Shown: positions 53,704 through 61,447 of the stretch, piece after piece
Layout of the letters: each line of letters starts with the position of its first letter
Position numbering within the stretch: the first letter of the stretch is position 1
NCBI GenBank assembly: GCA_013335535.1
Contig: JAAXVL010000004.1
Coordinates: 164,247-228,246 of the forward strand
Direction: 5' to 3'
From: Azonexaceae bacterium
GTDB lineage: Bacteria > Pseudomonadota > Gammaproteobacteria > Burkholderiales > Rhodocyclaceae
DNA length: 64,000 nucleotides
The notes under the pieces: model-generated
What the model saw: only the letters and a program-made list of their open reading frames with translations
Databases searched by the model: none
Told to the model about the DNA's origin: nothing
Translations under genes and position numbers: made by a program

Positions 53704-54462
53704 ATGTTTGAAATTTCGTTCATTCCCGCGTTCAAGGACAATTACATCTGGCTGCTGACGCGCGGCAAGCGTGCCGTCGTCGTCGATCCCGGCGATGCTG
53801 CTCCGGTCATCGCCCGTCTGGAGGACGACGATCTGACGCTGGAAGGCATCCTGATCACGCATCACCATGCCGATCATCAGGGTGGTATCGCTGCTCTGAA
53901 AGCACGTTGGCCAGTCGATGTGCATGCACCGGAAAGTGAGTCTATCACAGGCTGCACGCGTCCTCTTTCGGGGGGCGAACAGATCGAGGTGCTGGGCCAG
54001 ACGGTCGAGGTCATGGCTGTTCCCGGACACACGCTGGGGCATCTCGCCTACCTTGCGCCGGGGGCGCTGTTTTGTGGCGATACGCTGTTTGGCGCTGGCT
54101 GCGGACGGTTGTTCGAAGGCTCGCCCGAACAGATGTCGGCCTCGCTCGACAGCATCGCGGCGCTACCGGACGACACCCTTGTCTATTGCGCACACGAATA
54201 TACCGAAATGAACCTGCGCTTCGCGCTGGCCGTCGAGCCAGAAAATGCGGTTTTGCAGGCGCGTGTGACGAAGGTTGCGGCGCTGCGGGCGGCGGGGCTG
54301 CCCAGTGTGCCGTCGACGCTGGGTGAGGAGAAGGCGACCAATCCCTTCCTGCGCTGCACCGAGCCGGCGGTCATCGCCGCAGCTGAAAAGCGGGATGCCA
54401 CGGTCAACCGGAAAAAAGCCTCGATTTTCAAAACGATTCGCAGTTGGCGAAACGATTTTTAA
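53704..54462 (+). CDS. gloB: Hydroxyacylglutathione hydrolase (glyoxalase II)
   Basis: 252 residues, family length. Zinc-site motif THHHADHQGG (residues about 58-67), then PGHTLGHL and FCGDTLFGAGCGRLFEG, and YCAHEYTEMNLRFAL for the C-terminal substrate part. Hydrolyses S-lactoylglutathione in methylglyoxal detoxification. The C-terminal residues ATVNRKKASIFKTIRSWRND are encoded largely by a copy of the interspersed motif (54398 onward), replacing the usual variable segment before the family's terminal helix. Confidence 0.94.
   Translation: MFEISFIPAFKDNYIWLLTRGKRAVVVDPGDAAPVIARLEDDDLTLEGILITHHHADHQGGIAALKARWPVDVHAPESESITGCTRPLSGGEQIEVLGQTVEVMAVPGHTLGHLAYLAPGALFCGDTLFGAGCGRLFEGSPEQMSASLDSIAALPDDTLVYCAHEYTEMNLRFALAVEPENAVLQARVTKVAALRAAGLPSVPSTLGEEKATNPFLRCTEPAVIAAAEKRDATVNRKKASIFKTIRSWRNDF
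54396..54435 (+). repeat. Interspersed motif copy 8, inside the gloB C-terminus
   Basis: Exact core CCACGGTCAACCGGAAAAA at 54398-54416 followed by agcctcgATTTTcAAAA. Read in frame with gloB. Confidence 0.88.
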
Positions 54463-54471
54463 GGCTTCGCC

Positions 54472-54864
54472 CTACGGTTTGGACTGACGGATTCGGTTGC
54501 TGACTTTTTCCAGCGTATCAAGCACGCGGGCTGCATTGAAAGGCTTGATGATGAAGCCGCTGGCGCCGTTCATGATCGATTCCTGAACGGTTTCGGCATC
54601 GGAATTGCTGGTCACCATGACGACCTCGGTGGCCGGGGTGGCTACCTTGATTTCACACAGCGCTTCGATGCCGGTCTTCTCCGGCATCATGACGTCCATG
54701 CAGACGATATCCGGTTTCAGGCGATCCACGACATCGACGGCCGCCTGGCCGTTTCGAGCCTCGCCGATCACGTCGTATTCTTCACCGCGGAGCATGGCGC
54801 GCAGAATGCTGCGCATCATGTCGTTGTCGTCGGCGATGACGATGGATATGCGTCGTCTGGCCAC
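54472..54864 (-). CDS. CheY-like single-domain response regulator
   Basis: 130 residues, receiver domain only: acidic pair IADDNDMM, phosphoacceptor in DIVCMDVMMPEKTG, switch MVTSNSD and Lys in GFIIKPFNAARV. Overlaps the REC-GGDEF gene stop by one base, so the two are co-expressed. No output domain; it may act on the flagellar motor or as a phosphate acceptor for one of the orphan hybrid kinases in this window. Confidence 0.9.
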   Translation of the reverse strand: MARRRISIVIADDNDMMRSILRAMLRGEEYDVIGEARNGQAAVDVVDRLKPDIVCMDVMMPEKTGIEALCEIKVATPATEVVMVTSNSDAETVQESIMNGASGFIIKPFNAARVLDTLEKVSNRIRQSKP

Positions 54865-55805
54865 TAGGCGTCGTCAGCCCGGCAGACACGATCACGGCCA
54901 TCGCGCTTGGCGTGCATCAGCGCCTTGCTGGCGGCCAGGATCAGGTCGTCCGGCGGATTGTCAAAACCCGGGGCCGCCGAGGCGAGGCCGATGCTCATGG
55001 TGACCATGCCGCTTGGCGAGGAGGCATGGCGGATATTGAGTTCGCTGATGGCGTTGCGGATTTTTTCGGCCACAATCAGCGCGCCGCCGATGGTCGTTTC
55101 GGGCAGAACAACGGCGAATTCCTCGCCACCATAGCGCGCCACGATGTCGGACGGACGTTCGGTGTGTTGGCGAATTGCCTTGGCTACCTTGCGCAGGCAC
55201 TCGTCGCCAGCCTGATTGCCGTAGGTATCGTTGTATAACTTGAAGTAGTCGATATCGCACAACATCATGGAAATGCTGTTCGAGTGGCGACGTGCCCGGC
55301 GCCATTCGATTGAAATCGACTCGTCAAAGAAACGCCGGTTGGCAACGCCAGTCAGCGCGTCGCTGGATGAAATGCGCACCAGTTCCTGATTGGCTGCGTC
55401 GAGCTTGCGCGTCAACGCGATGAGCGAGGAACGCATCAGCACGATGTGCTGCATGGCACGGATTTTTGCCCCGAGGACGACCTCGCTGACCGGTTTGAGC
55501 AGGTAATCGTCGCCACCGGCGGCGATGCCGTTTTCGACGCTGGTTTCATCGCTCTCGGACGAAAGGAAAATGATCGGCGTCCACTCACCCGGACCTTCCA
55601 TTGCACGGATGCGCTGGGCGACCAGGAATCCATCCATGTCGGGCAGAACGACATCGAGCAAAACCAGATCGGGACGGGTTCTCGCGTATTTTTCCAGCGC
55701 CTCCTCGCCGCTTCCGGCGGAAAGTGTCGTCACACCGAATTTCTCCACGTGCCGGATCGGCAGATGGAGGATGGAGCGACTGTCTTCGACGACAAGAATT
55801 TTCAT
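54864..55805 (-). CDS. Response regulator with GGDEF output (diguanylate cyclase)
   Basis: 313 residues from ATG 55805. Receiver (1-120: VVEDSRSI, LVLLDVVLPDMDG, DDYLLKPVSE), then a GGDEF domain with VANRRFFDES, CDIDYFKLYNDTYG and active-site YGGEEFAVVLPET (GGEEF, a functional variant). No clear RxxD inhibitory site five residues before GGEEF (PSDIVARYGGEEF holds only SDIVA). Makes c-di-GMP when phosphorylated. Intact, unlike the degenerate GGDEF protein at the left edge. Confidence 0.92.
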   Translation of the reverse strand: MKILVVEDSRSILHLPIRHVEKFGVTTLSAGSGEEALEKYARTRPDLVLLDVVLPDMDGFLVAQRIRAMEGPGEWTPIIFLSSESDETSVENGIAAGGDDYLLKPVSEVVLGAKIRAMQHIVLMRSSLIALTRKLDAANQELVRISSSDALTGVANRRFFDESISIEWRRARRHSNSISMMLCDIDYFKLYNDTYGNQAGDECLRKVAKAIRQHTERPSDIVARYGGEEFAVVLPETTIGGALIVAEKIRNAISELNIRHASSPSGMVTMSIGLASAAPGFDNPPDDLILAASKALMHAKRDGRDRVCRADDA

Positions 55806-55834
55806 GATGGTTGCCGAGTCTCGGTCAACGCAGT

Positions 55835-56233
55835 CTAGCGGCAATATCGGTTGAAGAAAACCAGAGCAGCAATTGAAATGGTAATGGCGGCGGTTGCCCA
55901 GCCGATACCCCAGTATAGGGCGCGACTGGCCTGATAGTGAGCGGCGCGTTGCTTGAACTGGAAATAGCGCTGAAATTCGCCGAGGGTCAGCAGGGCAGTC
56001 AACATGAAGAAAATCATGCCGCAGAACATGAAGATGATGATGCCGTTGGTCAGTTCACGGCAGGCACCGGCCGTACGGTGGAGAAAGAGAAGTATGCCGT
56101 CGGTGCGAAAGGCAAAGCTGCCGATAAAAAAGGCAAGTCCGGCAAAAAGGCTGATCAGGCCGATGACCAGCCAAGTCTGCCAGCGCCTGAGTTGGGCAAT
56201 GAGACTGGATATTTCTTCGATGAACCACTTCAT
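55835..56233 (-). CDS. Small membrane protein of unknown function
   Basis: 132 residues with three helices (about 20-40, 62-85, 108-128) and a cytosolic N-terminus MKWFIEEISSLIAQLRRWQ. Family not recognised. Cysteines in TAGACRELT and FMFCGMIFF lie near or in the membrane. Divergent from the DUF748 gene; 29 bases from the GGDEF gene start. Confidence 0.6.
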   Translation of the reverse strand: MKWFIEEISSLIAQLRRWQTWLVIGLISLFAGLAFFIGSFAFRTDGILLFLHRTAGACRELTNGIIIFMFCGMIFFMLTALLTLGEFQRYFQFKQRAAHYQASRALYWGIGWATAAITISIAALVFFNRYCR

Positions 56234-56306
56234 GTGTTTTTGCTGATATTTCTAATGTGGCGGTGTGCTAAATTTGGCGGATATAAAACAACAAGGGCAG
56301 ATTATC

Positions 56307-59300
56307 ATGGCCGAGGCGACTGCAAGCAATTCTGCAACAATGTCACTCCTCAATGGGGCGCTGAAATCGCCGCGTAGCAAGCGAATTGGGAAATGGTTGG
56401 CGGGCGTTTTTGTGGTTTTCGGTGTGCTTGGGTTTTTTGCGGCGCCGCCACTGCTTAAATCCATTTTGCAGAAACAGCTCTCTGAGCAGTTGCATCGCGA
56501 AGTCAGCATCGAAAAGATCGATATAAACCCCTACGGTTTGTCGGCAAGGATCAATGGATTTTCGATCAAGGCCGAAGGGGGCAAGGAAGTGGCTGGTTTT
56601 GACGAGTTTTTCGTCAATCTTTCGTCGGCCTCCATTTTCAAACTGGCAGCGGTGGTCGATGAAGTTCGCCTGCAAGGCTTGCGTATTGCTGTAGCGCGGG
56701 TTGCTGAGGGGCGCTACGACATTTCCGATCTGCTCGACGAGTGGATGAAGCCGAAGGACGAGCCGGATACCGGCACGCCGCGCTTTTCGGTGAACAACAT
56801 TCAGTTGATTAGCGGCAAGATCGTTTTCGATGACCAGCCCAAGGGCAAGGTCCATACGATCAGCGACATCAATCTGGCGTTACCCTTCGTTTCCAGTCTG
56901 CCCTATCAGGTTGAAATCCTGGTCAAACCGTCGTTTTCAGCCACTATCAATGGTTCGTCACTGGTCCTGACCGGCGACAGCAAGCCGTTTTCGGGAACGC
57001 ATGAAAGCAATCTGGATCTCGATCTGGATCGTTTCGAACTGGCCGGCCTGCAACCCTATCTGCCAGATTCGTTGCCTTTCCGACTCAAATCGGGAACGGT
57101 GGATACCGAATTGAAAGCGATGTTCAAGGAAGTTTCGGACAATGTGTATTCGGTTTCGATTGTCGGCGCTGTCCATGTTTCCGGGCTGGCGCTGACCGAA
57201 ACCGAAGGTCAGCCGTTGCTCGGCTGGAAGCGCCTGGATATCGAACTCGACAATGCCGACCCGATCAACAGCAAGGTTGCTGTCAAGCGCGTTGGTCTAG
57301 ATGGTCTCGATGTGGCTCTGGCCGTCAACAAGCAGGGCGAGTTCAATGTTATGCGGGTGGCTGACAAGTTGGCCAAGCCCGTAGCGGCAACGCCGGAACC
57401 CAAGCCGGCGCCGGCCAAGCCGTTTGAATGGTCGCTCGGCGAGTTTGCGCTGACCAACGGCCTGATCCGCTGGCAGGACGAATCCAACCTGACGCCGGTG
57501 GCGGGCGAGGTGCGCAACCTGCTGGTCAGCGTTGGCAAGGTGGACAGCAAGCTGGTCGAGCCAATTGAAGTCGGCGAGGTGAGTTATCAGATCGATCTCG
57601 GTGAGCGTTTCCGTGTCGAGAAAATGGCCATCAAGGGCATCAAAGTCAATTTGCCGACCCATCGCGTCGATATTGCCGAGGTGACCAATACGGGCTCCCG
57701 CGTCCGCATGCTGCGCAACAAGGCCGGCAAGATCGAATGGGTCAGCTCGCCGGTGCTCAAGGTCGTCCGCGCGACCAACGCTAAAAAAGACACCAAGGCC
57801 AAGGCTGCGGCTGAGGCTGATGGAACGCAGGAGTGGATAGGCAAGGTTGGCAAGGTGGCCGTCGAAGACCTTGGCTTCCGCTTCGAGGATCGCTCCCTGG
57901 AGCAGGTTGCCGTTCAGGAAATCGAGGGATTCAACTTGCTTGGCCAGGAGCTGACCAACGAGCCAAACAAGAAAGGCACCATTTCGCTCAAGAGCAAGAT
58001 CAACAAGAAGGGCAGCCTCAATGTCGATGGCAGCCTGCAGATCTATCCGCTCGACGTGGCGGTCAAGGTCGATACCGTGGCGATCCCACTGCTGCCACTG
58101 GAGCCTTATTTCGGCCAGTTCCTGAATATTTCGCTGACACGCGGTCAGGTGTCGAACAAGGGTGAAGCCACGGCCAAACTCGATACGGCCGGTCTCAAGG
58201 CTGGCTACAAGGGTTCTTTCACGCTCGGTGATTTCGTTGCGGTCGACAAGCAGAACAGCGCCGATTTTCTCAAGTGGAAATCGCTTTATTTCGGCGGTAT
58301 CGATTTCCGCCTTGAGCCGATTGCCATCAATATCGGTGAAATTGCGCTGACCGATTATTTCTCGCGGTTGATCCTCAACAAGGAAGGCAAGCTCAACGTC
58401 GCCGAGATCGTCAAGAAGCCGGAAGGCGAGGTGGCCAAAAAAGAAGAGCCGAAGCCCGAAACCAAGGTGGTGGCTAAGGATGCCCAGCCTGCCAAGCCGC
58501 TCCCGATCAAGATTGGCAAGATCACCTTGCAGAACGGCACGGTCAATTTCTCTGACCTGTTTGTCAAACCGAACTACACGGTTAATCTGACCAAGCTGGG
58601 GGGACGGGTAACCAATCTGTCTTCGGCCGCCGATACCGTGGCCGACATGGAACTGCGCGGCCGCTACGCCAACTCGGCGCCGGTGCAGATTCTGGGCAAG
58701 CTCAATCCTCTGGCTGCCAAGTCCTACCTTGATATCAAGGCGGATATTACCGGGGTCGATCTGGTCGGTTTCTCGCCTTACGCCGGTAAGTACGCCGGTT
58801 ACGCCATCGAGAAAGGCAAGCTGTCGCTCAACGTCGCCTACAAGCTGGAAAACAACCAGCTGGCAGCGGAAAACAGGCTGTTCATCGACCAGTTTACTTT
58901 CGGTGACAAGATCGAGAGTCCCGATGCAACGAAGCTGCCGGTCAATTTGGCCATTTCGCTGCTCAAAAATAATCGTGGTGAGATTGATCTCAATTTGCCG
59001 ATTTCAGGTTCGCTTGATGATCCGCAATTTTCGGTTGGCGGCCTGATCGTCAAGGTCATCGTGAATCTTTTTGTCAAGGCTGTGACTTCGCCATTTGCGC
59101 TGCTCGGCTCGATGTTCGGCGGTGGCGATGAGTTGTCGAATGTCGAATTTGCGGCGGGCCGGGCTACGCTCAACGACGTTGCCGGCAAGAGACTCGAAGC
59201 CCTGGCCAAGGCGCTCAATGAACGCAATTCACTGAAACTCGAAATCACCGGCCGGGCCGATCCGGAAGCTGACCGGGAAGGGGCCAAACGCGCGGCTCTG

Positions 59301-59681
59301 GAGCGTGCTATGCAGGCTGAAAGGCTCAAGGATCTCAAAAAGGCTGGTGAAGGAAAGTCGCTTGAGGAAATCGAAATTGCGCCGGAACAGCGGACCATTT
59401 ACCTGACACGCGCCTACAAGGAAGCTAAATTCCCGAAACCGCGCAATATGGTTGGCTTGCAAAAGGATTTGCCGGTTGAAGAAATGGAAAAGCTGATGCT
59501 GACCAATCTGCCGGTCAGCGATGATGACGTCAAGGCGCTGGCCAGTCGCCGGGCCGAAGTAGTGCAGGGCTGGCTTGTCGACCAGGGCAAGGTGCCGCCG
59601 GAGCGGGTTTTCCTATTGCCGCCCAAGGTCGAGGCCGATGAAAAGGGTAAGGCCAGCCGTGTTGATTTTTCGCTGAAATGA
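56307..59681 (+). CDS. DUF748/AsmA-like envelope protein
   Basis: 1124 residues from ATG 56307 (AAGGGCAG upstream). One N-terminal helix (about 32-52), then a long beta-rich periplasmic body with repeated AsmA-type elements (REVSIEKIDINPYGLSARINGFSI, GKLNVAEIVKKPEGE, LDIKADITGVDLVGFSPYAGKYAGYAIEKGKL), as in DUF748 proteins. The C-terminal 150 residues (RLEALAKALNERNSLKLEITGRADPEADREGAKRAAL region) resemble an OmpA-like peptidoglycan-associated fold. Likely a lipid-transfer or envelope-organising protein spanning the periplasm; role inferred from family. Confidence 0.85.
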   Translation: MAEATASNSATMSLLNGALKSPRSKRIGKWLAGVFVVFGVLGFFAAPPLLKSILQKQLSEQLHREVSIEKIDINPYGLSARINGFSIKAEGGKEVAGFDEFFVNLSSASIFKLAAVVDEVRLQGLRIAVARVAEGRYDISDLLDEWMKPKDEPDTGTPRFSVNNIQLISGKIVFDDQPKGKVHTISDINLALPFVSSLPYQVEILVKPSFSATINGSSLVLTGDSKPFSGTHESNLDLDLDRFELAGLQPYLPDSLPFRLKSGTVDTELKAMFKEVSDNVYSVSIVGAVHVSGLALTETEGQPLLGWKRLDIELDNADPINSKVAVKRVGLDGLDVALAVNKQGEFNVMRVADKLAKPVAATPEPKPAPAKPFEWSLGEFALTNGLIRWQDESNLTPVAGEVRNLLVSVGKVDSKLVEPIEVGEVSYQIDLGERFRVEKMAIKGIKVNLPTHRVDIAEVTNTGSRVRMLRNKAGKIEWVSSPVLKVVRATNAKKDTKAKAAAEADGTQEWIGKVGKVAVEDLGFRFEDRSLEQVAVQEIEGFNLLGQELTNEPNKKGTISLKSKINKKGSLNVDGSLQIYPLDVAVKVDTVAIPLLPLEPYFGQFLNISLTRGQVSNKGEATAKLDTAGLKAGYKGSFTLGDFVAVDKQNSADFLKWKSLYFGGIDFRLEPIAINIGEIALTDYFSRLILNKEGKLNVAEIVKKPEGEVAKKEEPKPETKVVAKDAQPAKPLPIKIGKITLQNGTVNFSDLFVKPNYTVNLTKLGGRVTNLSSAADTVADMELRGRYANSAPVQILGKLNPLAAKSYLDIKADITGVDLVGFSPYAGKYAGYAIEKGKLSLNVAYKLENNQLAAENRLFIDQFTFGDKIESPDATKLPVNLAISLLKNNRGEIDLNLPISGSLDDPQFSVGGLIVKVIVNLFVKAVTSPFALLGSMFGGGDELSNVEFAAGRATLNDVAGKRLEALAKALNERNSLKLEITGRADPEADREGAKRAALERAMQAERLKDLKKAGEGKSLEEIEIAPEQRTIYLTRAYKEAKFPKPRNMVGLQKDLPVEEMEKLMLTNLPVSDDDVKALASRRAEVVQGWLVDQGKVPPERVFLLPPKVEADEKGKASRVDFSLK

Positions 59682-59688
59682 GTCGTCG

Positions 59689-61032
59689 ATGAGTGAAACC
59701 ATGGGGGGGGCGCTGATCGTCGGCGTGGTGGTAGTCATCCTGTTGCAGGTGGCGTTATTGCTGCGCGGTAACCGGAAGCAGGAGGAAGAGCGCTTTAGGG
59801 CGCAGCTGGAGGCTCAGCAACAGGCTCAGGAAAAGGGGCTGATGCGCCTTGAGCGCGAACTGCGTGAGGAATTGGCGCGCGGTCGGCGCGAGGTGGCCGA
59901 AGAAGCGTTCCGTGATCGTGAGGAACGGGCGCAGTCGTCCAATTTGCTGGGGCAGGCCCTGACGACGCAGGTCAGCCAGTTCGGGACCTCACAGGCTGAG
60001 CGGCTGGAAGCATTCGCCCGCGAATTGAACCGTTTTTCCCTAGGGCTCGATGAGCGTTTCGAACGTTTGAAATTGGCTGTGGAATCCCGGTTGACCGCAA
60101 TACAGGCCGACAACGCCAATAAATTGGAAGAAATGCGGCGTACCGTCGATGAAAAGCTGCACGCTACGCTCGAGCAGCGTCTTGGCGAGTCGTTCAAGTT
60201 GGTTAGTGACCGGCTGGAGCAGGTGCATCGTGGCCTCGGTGAAATGCAGACGCTGGCCGCTGGCGTCGGTGACCTCAAGCGCGTGCTGACCAACGTCAAG
60301 ACGCGCGGCACCTGGGGCGAGGTACAGCTTTCGGCACTGCTCGAACAGTTGTTGACGGCCGAGCAGTTCGGCACCAACGTGGCGACCAGGCCGGGCAGCA
60401 ACGAGCGCGTCGATTTTGCCATCCGTCTACCGGGCAAGGATGACGGTGCCGTCGTCTGGCTACCGATCGACGCCAAGTACCCGATCGAGGACTATCAGCG
60501 CCTGCTCGATGCCCAGGACTGTGGCGACCCGGCCGGGGTCGAGGAGGCCTCGCGGGCTATCGAAACACGACTGAAAAATGAGGCGAAGAGTATCCACGAG
60601 AAATACGTGGCGCCGCCTCACACCACTGATTTTGCCTTGCTTTACCTGCCGCTCGAAGGCCTGTACGCCGAGGCGCTACGCCGTCCTGGACTGGCTGAAA
60701 CCCTGCAGCGTGAGTGGCGGGTCAGCCTGACCGGACCGACGACGCTGGCGGCGATGCTCAACAGCCTGCAGATGGGTTTCCGCACCCTGGCTATCGAACA
60801 GCGTTCGGCCGAAGTGTGGGCAGTACTTGGGGCGGTGAAAACCGAGTTCGGTAAATTTGGCGAGGCGCTGGCGCATACCAAGAAAAAGCTGGACGAGGCG
60901 AGTAACAGCATCAGCAAGGCAGAAACACGAACGCGGCAACTGACGCGCCGCTTGAAGGAAGTCGAGGCGCTGCCGGTGGCAGAGGCCGAACAATTGATTG
61001 GTGTGGCGGATTTCGATGGCGAAGACGAGTGA
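59689..61032 (+). CDS. rmuC: DNA recombination protein RmuC
   Basis: 447 residues. N-terminal membrane helix (about 7-25), a long coiled coil (about 27-200), then the nuclease-like core with RGTWGEVQLSALLEQLL, VDFAIRLPGKDDG and VWLPIDAKYPIEDYQRL (PD-D/ExK-like). RmuC limits inversions between short repeats and, more recently, is linked to phage defence. Starts seven bases after the DUF748 stop and overlaps the next gene by 17 bases. Confidence 0.93.
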   Translation: MSETMGGALIVGVVVVILLQVALLLRGNRKQEEERFRAQLEAQQQAQEKGLMRLERELREELARGRREVAEEAFRDREERAQSSNLLGQALTTQVSQFGTSQAERLEAFARELNRFSLGLDERFERLKLAVESRLTAIQADNANKLEEMRRTVDEKLHATLEQRLGESFKLVSDRLEQVHRGLGEMQTLAAGVGDLKRVLTNVKTRGTWGEVQLSALLEQLLTAEQFGTNVATRPGSNERVDFAIRLPGKDDGAVVWLPIDAKYPIEDYQRLLDAQDCGDPAGVEEASRAIETRLKNEAKSIHEKYVAPPHTTDFALLYLPLEGLYAEALRRPGLAETLQREWRVSLTGPTTLAAMLNSLQMGFRTLAIEQRSAEVWAVLGAVKTEFGKFGEALAHTKKKLDEASNSISKAETRTRQLTRRLKEVEALPVAEAEQLIGVADFDGEDE

Positions 61033-61447
61033 ATTGGAGGCCGCCTACAAGGCGACGACTTACCGGGTGTTTCTGCCTGGCGGCAGCTGTGAATTACGCA
61101 TCGGCCAGCCCAGTGAAACCCTTCGTTGCTGGCTTGAAACAGCCGGTAGTGGCGAATTTGCCCTGATCACGGCCTACAATCCGGGTGGCCAGCAGGTCGA
61201 TGAAGCGATCAACGCCGAACGTCAGTCGCAACTGGAGTGTGAGTTGCTGGAAGGCAACTACGAACCCTATGCGGCGCAGCACGAGCCTGATGTCGAGGGC
61301 TGGCCAACCGAGGAAAGCTGTTTTGTTCCGGACATTTCCCGCGAGGATGCCTGCGCCCTGGCTGCCGATTTTGGACAGAATGCCGTCGTCTTCGGCGGTG
61401 TAGACGCCGTTCCTCAGCTTGTCTGGCTGGAAGATGGCGAACAATGA
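61016..61447 (+). CDS. DUF3293 family protein
   Basis: 143 residues from ATG 61016, inside the rmuC end. Soluble, acidic, with ATTYRVFLPGG, FALITAYNPGGQQ, GNYEPYAAQHEPDVEGWPTEESCFVP and NAVVFGGVDAVPQLVWL, which are the conserved blocks of the small DUF3293 family. Function unknown. Its last codons overlap the kinase gene start by four bases, so rmuC, this gene and the kinase form one unit. Confidence 0.85.
   Translation: MAKTSELEAAYKATTYRVFLPGGSCELRIGQPSETLRCWLETAGSGEFALITAYNPGGQQVDEAINAERQSQLECELLEGNYEPYAAQHEPDVEGWPTEESCFVPDISREDACALAADFGQNAVVFGGVDAVPQLVWLEDGEQ

Noticed and set aside
60087..60097. CCGGTTGACCG inside rmuC as a ninth copy of the interspersed motif
   Set aside because: Only 11 of the core bases match and the A-tract and later A/T tracts are missing; probably chance.
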